DNA of 10,687 nucleotides from CAYGZQ01 sp964354375 [NCBI: uncultured Planctomycetota bacterium] (GTDB taxonomy: Bacteria > JAJVIF01 > JAPKYR01). Numbering within the stretch: position 1 is the stretch's first letter; each line of letters starts with the position of its first letter. A program made the translations under genes and the position numbers. This document shows, piece after piece, positions 6,714 through 10,687 of the stretch. The DNA is taken from positions 1-10,687 of the forward strand of contig CAYGZQ010000096.1 of NCBI GenBank assembly GCA_964354375.1. Direction: 5' to 3'. A model generated the notes under the pieces. The model was not told the origin of the DNA. It was given only the letters and a program-made list of their open reading frames with translations, and did not search any database.

Positions 6714-8348
6714 ATGGGACAAGCGAGCGTTTCCCAGATGCTCAGCTCTATCTTCCCCGCTGAGGATCAGATCCCCGGGGAATTCAGATTCGACAAGCCG
6801 GTTGTACAGCGGGAGTATCTCATCAACGGTGAGATCCGAACATGGGACGGTCCTCTCATGGACGCCTTCTCCCCGATCTGCACCAAAACCCCGTCCGGCC
6901 TGGCGAGGAAACAGATCGGCTCGTTCCCTGCGCTCACAGAAACCGAGTCTCTTCAGGCTCTGGACGCGTGCGTGAGGGCATACGATAACGGTCGGGGCGA
7001 ATGGCCGACACACACGGTCGCCGGGAGAATCGGCCACGTGCGCGATTTCGTCGCCATGATGGGCCGGCATCGCGACGAGATCATCAGGCTGATCATGTGG
7101 GAGGTCGGGAAGCCGCTCAAGGATTCCGAGAAGGAGTTCGACAGGACGGTCGAGTATATCCTGGACACGATCGACGCCTTGAAGGACCTCGACAGGATTT
7201 ACTCCAGATTCACAATTCAGCAGGGGATCATCGGGCAGATACGTCGCGCGCCGCTCGGAGTGGTCCTGTGCATGGGGCCGTTCAATTACCCCCTCAACGA
7301 GACGTTCACGACCCTGATCCCGGCTTTGATCATGGGGAACACGGTGATTTTCAAGCCGCCGAAGCTGGGGGTGCTGCTGCACAGGCCGCTTCTGGAGGCT
7401 TTTCGAGATTGTTTCCCGCCGGGCGTGGTGAACACTATTTACGGTTCCGGGCATGTCACCGCGCCGCCGTTGATGAGGTCGGGGAAGATCGATGTCCTCG
7501 CCTTCATCGGGACCAGCAAGGCCGCCGACGCTCTCAAGTCGGCGCATCCGAAGCCGCATCGGCTCAGAGGCTGCCTGGGTCTCGAAGCCAAGAACCCCGC
7601 GATCGTCCTTCGCTGCGCCGACCTGGACAATGCGGTCGAGGAGTGCGTCACGGGCGCGCTTTCGTTCAACGGCCAGCGATGCACGGCGCTCAAGATTCTT
7701 TTCGTGCACAAGAGTGTGGTCGATGATTTCCTTTCGAGGTTCTGCGACGCGGTCGGTCGACTGAAATGCGGCTTGCCGTGGGATGAGGACGTGATGATCA
7801 CGCCGCTTCCGGAAGCCGAAAAGCCGAAATGGCTGACCGAGCTTATCGAGGACTCAACGGCGGGCGGCGCGAAGGTTGTGAATGACGGCGGCGGGACGCT
7901 CAATGAATCCTTCTTCTACCCGGCGGTCGTCTACCCCGTCGACCGGCGCATGGAACTCTATCATGAGGAGCAGTTCGGACCGGTCGTGCCGGTAGTGCCG
8001 TTCGACGATATCGAAACGCCTATCTCGTACGTGGTGGATTCCAACTACGGTCAGCAGGTGAGCGTTTTCGGCTCGAACCCGGACCATATCGCGAAGCTGA
8101 TCGACCCGCTCGTCAACCAGGTCTGCCGCGTGAACATCAACAGCCAGTGCCAGAGGGGTCCGGACGCGTTCCCGTTCACGGGCCGTAAAGATTCCGCCGA
8201 GGGCACGCTGTCGGTGTCGGATGGATTGCGCGTATTCTCGATACGCACCCTCGTTGCGTGTAAGGATAAGGACCCGAACAAGGAGATCGTGAACGACATT
8301 GTCCGGGGGCATAAGTCGAATTTTCTGTCGACCGATTTTATCTTGTAG
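6714..8348 (+). CDS. Aldehyde dehydrogenase, non-phosphorylating glyceraldehyde-3-phosphate dehydrogenase (GapN/ALDH11) type
   Basis: 544 residues, somewhat longer than classical GapN (about 475-500). It probably oxidises glyceraldehyde 3-phosphate to 3-phosphoglycerate with NADP+ in the cytoplasm, bypassing the ATP-forming step of glycolysis and supplying NADPH. Visible ALDH features are the GPFNYPLNE stretch with the oxyanion-hole Asn N191, FKPPK, the Rossmann turn FIGTS (264-268), and the catalytic Cys C323 in FNGQRCTALK, a pattern typical of ALDH11. QFGPVVPVVPF follows later. The usual ELGGK motif is GLEAK here, so the canonical general-base Glu position appears to be Gly289, with E291 two residues on. 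The frame is open back to a GTG at 6651 and an ATG at 6696, but both fall before or next to the palindrome. The ATG at 6714 has AAGGA (6699-6703) 10 bases upstream. Substrate assignment is by family resemblance only. Confidence 0.88.
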   Translation: MGQASVSQMLSSIFPAEDQIPGEFRFDKPVVQREYLINGEIRTWDGPLMDAFSPICTKTPSGLARKQIGSFPALTETESLQALDACVRAYDNGRGEWPTHTVAGRIGHVRDFVAMMGRHRDEIIRLIMWEVGKPLKDSEKEFDRTVEYILDTIDALKDLDRIYSRFTIQQGIIGQIRRAPLGVVLCMGPFNYPLNETFTTLIPALIMGNTVIFKPPKLGVLLHRPLLEAFRDCFPPGVVNTIYGSGHVTAPPLMRSGKIDVLAFIGTSKAADALKSAHPKPHRLRGCLGLEAKNPAIVLRCADLDNAVEECVTGALSFNGQRCTALKILFVHKSVVDDFLSRFCDAVGRLKCGLPWDEDVMITPLPEAEKPKWLTELIEDSTAGGAKVVNDGGGTLNESFFYPAVVYPVDRRMELYHEEQFGPVVPVVPFDDIETPISYVVDSNYGQQVSVFGSNPDHIAKLIDPLVNQVCRVNINSQCQRGPDAFPFTGRKDSAEGTLSVSDGLRVFSIRTLVACKDKDPNKEIVNDIVRGHKSNFLSTDFIL

Positions 8349-8478
8349 TGTGGCTCCGGTAACGTGCCCTTTCACTTCGGGTTTATGCGATGTCCGCGGA
8401 GACCCAATCCGGTACTGCGGAGAAAGACGGAAGCCGAAGCCCTGACATAGTCTTATCTCCTTCTAGTTAGCAGCCTTC
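8349..8478. other. Convergent intergenic region without a clear terminator
   Basis: These 130 bases lie between the 3' ends of the aldehyde dehydrogenase gene and the membrane-protein gene. TCCGCGG (8393-8399) can pair with CTGCGGA (8415-8421) if one G-U pair is allowed, leaving a 15-base loop. No T-tract follows on either strand, so a bidirectional terminator is only a weak possibility. No coding sequence is apparent. Confidence 0.4.
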
Positions 8479-9015
8479 TCATTCTTTCACTGGTGCAGAA
8501 CCTCTGGCCTCCACGCCAAACATGTAGCCATTGGGTATCGCAACCAGAAAGGCGATCGCTAGAGAGGCATCTCCTGTGGCGAAAACTACCCCGTCCTTGA
8601 GAATCACGTCGCCTCCCCCAAAGAAATGAAGTCTGACCAGGCTCATTAACACCAGAGCCAAGAAAAGGAGGTTGTAGATGATTGTGAGGATAACGGTCAG
8701 CGCAACTCGCACTCTTTCAAACTCACGATTCGGCTGAAGCTTGATCAGGTCCTTCGTGACCGCAGTTATGAACCAAAAGGCGAGAATGGCCACAATGATA
8801 TTACGATAATGATAAGTGATGAGCAGGAAACTGTCCTTGAAGGTCGCCCAGCCAATGTCGTAAACCAAACGCCCATAGGGAGGAACTTCCGACATCGGCA
8901 CAACTGCAGCAATATAGAGGGGAACGACCGCGAACACATAGCTCAAGAGCCAAATGAGTGTGAGATAAAAACGCCACCGAATCCCGGCCCTACGTGCTGG
9001 CGATATCCTAGACAC
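8479..9015 (-). CDS. Four-helix integral membrane protein, unknown function
   Basis: 178 residues starting at GTG. AAGGAG (9026-9031) lies 10 bases upstream and supports this start. Hydrophobic segments at about 15-40, 71-88, 102-127 and 148-166 suggest four membrane helices. The N-terminus is positively charged (RISPARRAGIRWR), and a basic, Gln/Asn-containing loop (89-104) lies between helices 2 and 3. I do not recognise a family, and no catalytic or transport signature stands out. It follows the secreted-protein gene at 9061-9927 by 45 bases on the same strand, so the two are probably one transcript. GC content is lower than in the left half of the window (sampled line 52%), in line with the view that this pair was acquired. 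A role in anchoring or exporting its partner is speculation. Confidence 0.75.
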   Translation of the reverse strand: MSRISPARRAGIRWRFYLTLIWLLSYVFAVVPLYIAAVVPMSEVPPYGRLVYDIGWATFKDSFLLITYHYRNIIVAILAFWFITAVTKDLIKLQPNREFERVRVALTVILTIIYNLLFLALVLMSLVRLHFFGGGDVILKDGVVFATGDASLAIAFLVAIPNGYMFGVEARGSAPVKE

Positions 9016-9060
9016 CGGCTCGTTTCTCCTTTCAGAGCATCATTCCACAGGCGCGAACCG

Positions 9061-9927
9061 CTATTCTGACGCGGATGGAGGAGATTCGAAAACTGCAAGA
9101 TCACTCTGTAACCTGCTAATGACGAGAGAACTGAAATATGCCTTGTTGAAGGAGAAATCCGAAGGATACATTACTTCGAGGGCCCCACCCTGCACAAGCA
9201 AGGGATATACGCTGAGTTTGTGATGCCGTTGCCCCTGAATATCGGTGGTTGTTACAAGATCAACCCAGTATCCAACCCCAAAGAGATATCGCTCCAAGCG
9301 CTTGCCTGGGTTGCTGTCATTGTATGCCTTCAGCTGATCTTCAGGTAGAACAGGAAAATCAGTGAGCAACCGCGAGCATAAGCCGCCTTCGACCTGTGGA
9401 TGCTCAACGGGAAGCCATCGTGAATAGCCCAAAGCCCCCAAGGAATTGCAGACTTGGGCGAAGACGGCATCGTGGTCAAGGGAAGCACAGCCCAAGTCCA
9501 CGAAGGGATGTTCCTCGTTATCTGTTTGGAGGCCACGGTATCCGTCCCAGATAGTTTTGGGATCAGGCTCTACAGCCATTTCAATCTCCTGCTTCACAAG
9601 GTTCAGCACCTGATTGACTAGCTCCTCCTCTCTCTGATCAAGTTCCCTTCCGATAGCTTCCTCAATGACCTCAAGCAGGCCACTGTTCGAGAGAATTCCC
9701 TCAAGCAGCGTCTGCATTTGCGCCGCCACCTTCTCGTCAACCTCTTCAGTAATCATAGGTTCGATTTCACGCATGACGGAGGCGTAGACCTCATCTACGA
9801 TCCCCTCGTAGTCGGTGGATCCCTCCGGTTGGGCAGATGCGGTTGATGACCAACAGAGGAGACCTGTGAAGAACGTCAATAGGAGAATCAAGAATCTCGA
9901 GGTTTCGCAGCAAAAGAATCGGGGCAT
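9061..9927 (-). CDS. Secreted protein with helical acidic N-terminal region, unknown function
   Basis: 288 residues from the ATG at 9927, chosen because AAGGAGGT sits 5 bases upstream. An in-frame ATG at 9969 would add 14 residues but lacks such a site. Residues 1-32 are a Sec signal peptide with cleavage after ASA. Residues about 38-115 are acidic and strongly helical (DEVYASVMREIEPMITEEVDEK and REEELVNQVLNLVKQEIEM), suggesting an amphipathic or coiled-coil oligomerisation segment. Residues 118-288 look like a globular mixed alpha/beta domain with three Cys, no known motif, and a Ser/Pro C-terminal tail. I do not recognise the family. It is the first gene of a two-gene unit with the membrane protein downstream. 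GC content is low for the window (sampled lines 47-50%). The product is periplasmic or extracellular; its job is unknown. Confidence 0.8.
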   Translation of the reverse strand: MPRFFCCETSRFLILLLTFFTGLLCWSSTASAQPEGSTDYEGIVDEVYASVMREIEPMITEEVDEKVAAQMQTLLEGILSNSGLLEVIEEAIGRELDQREEELVNQVLNLVKQEIEMAVEPDPKTIWDGYRGLQTDNEEHPFVDLGCASLDHDAVFAQVCNSLGALGYSRWLPVEHPQVEGGLCSRLLTDFPVLPEDQLKAYNDSNPGKRLERYLFGVGYWVDLVTTTDIQGQRHHKLSVYPLLVQGGALEVMYPSDFSFNKAYFSSLVISRLQSDLAVFESPPSASE

Positions 9928-9932
9928 TACGG

Positions 9933-9940
9933 ACCTCCTT
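9933..9940 (-). promoter_or_regulatory. Strong ribosome-binding site for the secreted-protein gene
   Basis: The minus strand reads AAGGAGGT, a near-complete anti-16S match, 5 bases before the ATG at 9927. This fixes the start and makes the upstream in-frame ATG at 9969 unlikely. Confidence 0.85.
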
Positions 9941-10018
9941 GTTTGTCTTGCGCGTTCACTCTGGATCACGCAAGGTACTTGTGCTGCAAATGGAATCCTA
10001 CGCTATCTTTCAATTTAT

Positions 10019-10045
10019 GTTATATGGGATTCTCACGGCTGTCAA
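10019..10045 (-). promoter_or_regulatory. Candidate promoter for the two-gene low-GC unit
   Basis: The minus strand has a perfect TTGACA (10040-10045) and TATAAC (10019-10024, 5 of 6 matches), separated by 15 bases, about 90 bases upstream of the start at 9927. The spacer is shorter than ideal; a 17-base spacer would give the poorer TAACAT. It is the best sigma-70-like match noticed in the window. Confidence 0.45.
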
Positions 10046-10151
10046 GACCCGAGAGTCAGTATGCCTTCCTTCCTCACCCCGTATATGTGATATCATTTTG
10101 GCCAGACATCCTGTTTCCCTCATCCCTTAGGGATATGTGGGGCAGCTATTA

Positions 10152-10687
10152 ATGATAGAGCGCGGCGGGATTGCCGAGATTCTGAAGGGATCCGACGAGA
10201 AGGTTCTCATGGACCTTCCCGCGATGCTTCCCGAGCTGTCCCAGACCGAAATCTTCGACCTCCTCGACCTCATCGAGTCCCCCGAATTTTTCCAGCACAG
10301 GCTCCCGCTGAGAATCCAGCTTTACGGGAAGATCGCACAGCACGCGCCCCAGCATTCCCTCAAGCTGATCGCGCTGCTGAGGCTTCTCAGGCGTCTGGGA
10401 GCAAGACAGGACGTCCCCGACCTCGGCGATATCCCCGAGGAAACCGGCGATTTTGCCGAGTATCTTGCTCATCGTGCCTACGAGCTTTGCGAGAACGAGA
10501 ACCTGGCGTTAGCAGTCGAGGCGCTTGCCTTCGCCACGTCGGCGTATCGGTCAGGGGATGTAGTCGGCATGGATTCGGCTGCGGAGAGCGGCGTCGAAGC
10601 CCTGTCGAAAATCGAAGCGTGGGAAAATCCCCCCCTTGAGCTCGATCTTGAGTCGCTCGCGCTTGCCGAGGCCGGTCATGAGCTGAC
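10152..10687 (+). CDS. Helical protein of unknown function (3' end off window)
   Basis: 178 complete codons are visible from the ATG at 10152, running off the right edge without a stop. The nearest in-frame upstream stop is TAG at 10128, so the true start lies between there and the ATG. The ribosome-binding site is weak (a GGGG run about 9 bases upstream). The product has no signal peptide and looks cytoplasmic and almost wholly alpha-helical: a Leu/Glu-rich first half (AMLPELSQTEIFDLLDLIESPEFF, LKLIALLRLLRRLG), then helix pairs such as AHRAYELCENENLALAVEALAFATSAYRSGD that resemble TPR-type helical repeats without a clear consensus. Codon use is GC-rich like the left half of the window, so it probably belongs to the resident genome rather than to the low-GC insert beside it. 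I do not recognise the family. Confidence 0.8.
   Translation, partial: MIERGGIAEILKGSDEKVLMDLPAMLPELSQTEIFDLLDLIESPEFFQHRLPLRIQLYGKIAQHAPQHSLKLIALLRLLRRLGARQDVPDLGDIPEETGDFAEYLAHRAYELCENENLALAVEALAFATSAYRSGDVVGMDSAAESGVEALSKIEAWENPPLELDLESLALAEAGHEL

Noticed and set aside
6663-7709. Minus-strand 348-codon open frame
   Set aside because: It is antisense to the aldehyde dehydrogenase, whose catalytic motifs show the true coding frame.
7854-8375. Minus-strand 173-codon open frame
   Set aside because: It is antisense to the C-terminal third of the aldehyde dehydrogenase, with biased shadow composition.
8393-8421. Hairpin between the convergent genes as a terminator
   Set aside because: It has a 15-base loop, a G-U pair and no T-tract on either strand, so it is not a convincing intrinsic terminator.

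Overview
The window is bacterial and mostly GC-rich. Hand counts of two 60-base lines at 4921 and 7621 gave about 63-65% GC. Gene leaders carry clear GGAGG Shine-Dalgarno sites. Exported proteins dominate: two have lipoprotein signal peptides, two have Sec-type signal peptides, and one is an integral membrane protein. PKD, PPC, cohesin-like and FGE-sulfatase-type domains on surface proteins are common in Gram-negative-type environmental lineages (FCB/PVC-like groups and candidate phyla). Nothing seen here fixes the phylum.

Layout. (1) 1-3399, minus strand: a two-gene operon. The first gene encodes a small lipoprotein with a cohesin-like beta-sandwich (2884-3399). It overlaps by 4 bp (ATGA) a large secreted M6-family metalloprotease carrying an EF-hand/dockerin-like loop, a PPC domain and a C-terminal FGE-sulfatase-type domain that runs off the left edge (1-2887). 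(2) 3400-3803: a 404-bp divergent intergenic region with a candidate promoter for each side. The same 12-base ribosome-binding leader lies immediately upstream of both divergent genes. (3) 3804-6560, plus strand: a 918-residue lipoprotein with three PKD domains between two unrecognised domains, followed by a strong intrinsic terminator. (4) 6667-6694: a near-perfect 28-bp palindrome in the leader of the next gene. (5) 6714-8348, plus: an aldehyde dehydrogenase of the non-phosphorylating, GapN-like (ALDH11) type. (6) 8349-10151: a lower-GC stretch (sampled lines 47-53%) with two unrecognised minus-strand genes, one for a secreted helical protein and one for a four-helix membrane protein. They are probably co-transcribed and look like an accessory insertion. 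(7) 10152 to the right edge, plus: the start of a helical protein of unknown function, with GC-rich codon use like the main genome.

The left half looks like a cell-surface module for extracellular protein degradation or adhesion: a lipid-anchored cohesin-like protein, a translationally coupled protease with a possible docking loop, and a divergently expressed PKD lipoprotein. The aldehyde dehydrogenase is central carbon metabolism and has no evident link to its neighbours. The most novel-looking points are the cohesin-like/EF-hand pair, the protease-FGE fusion and the two-gene low-GC insert. No CRISPR array, tRNA, rRNA, transposase or reverse transcriptase is visible.
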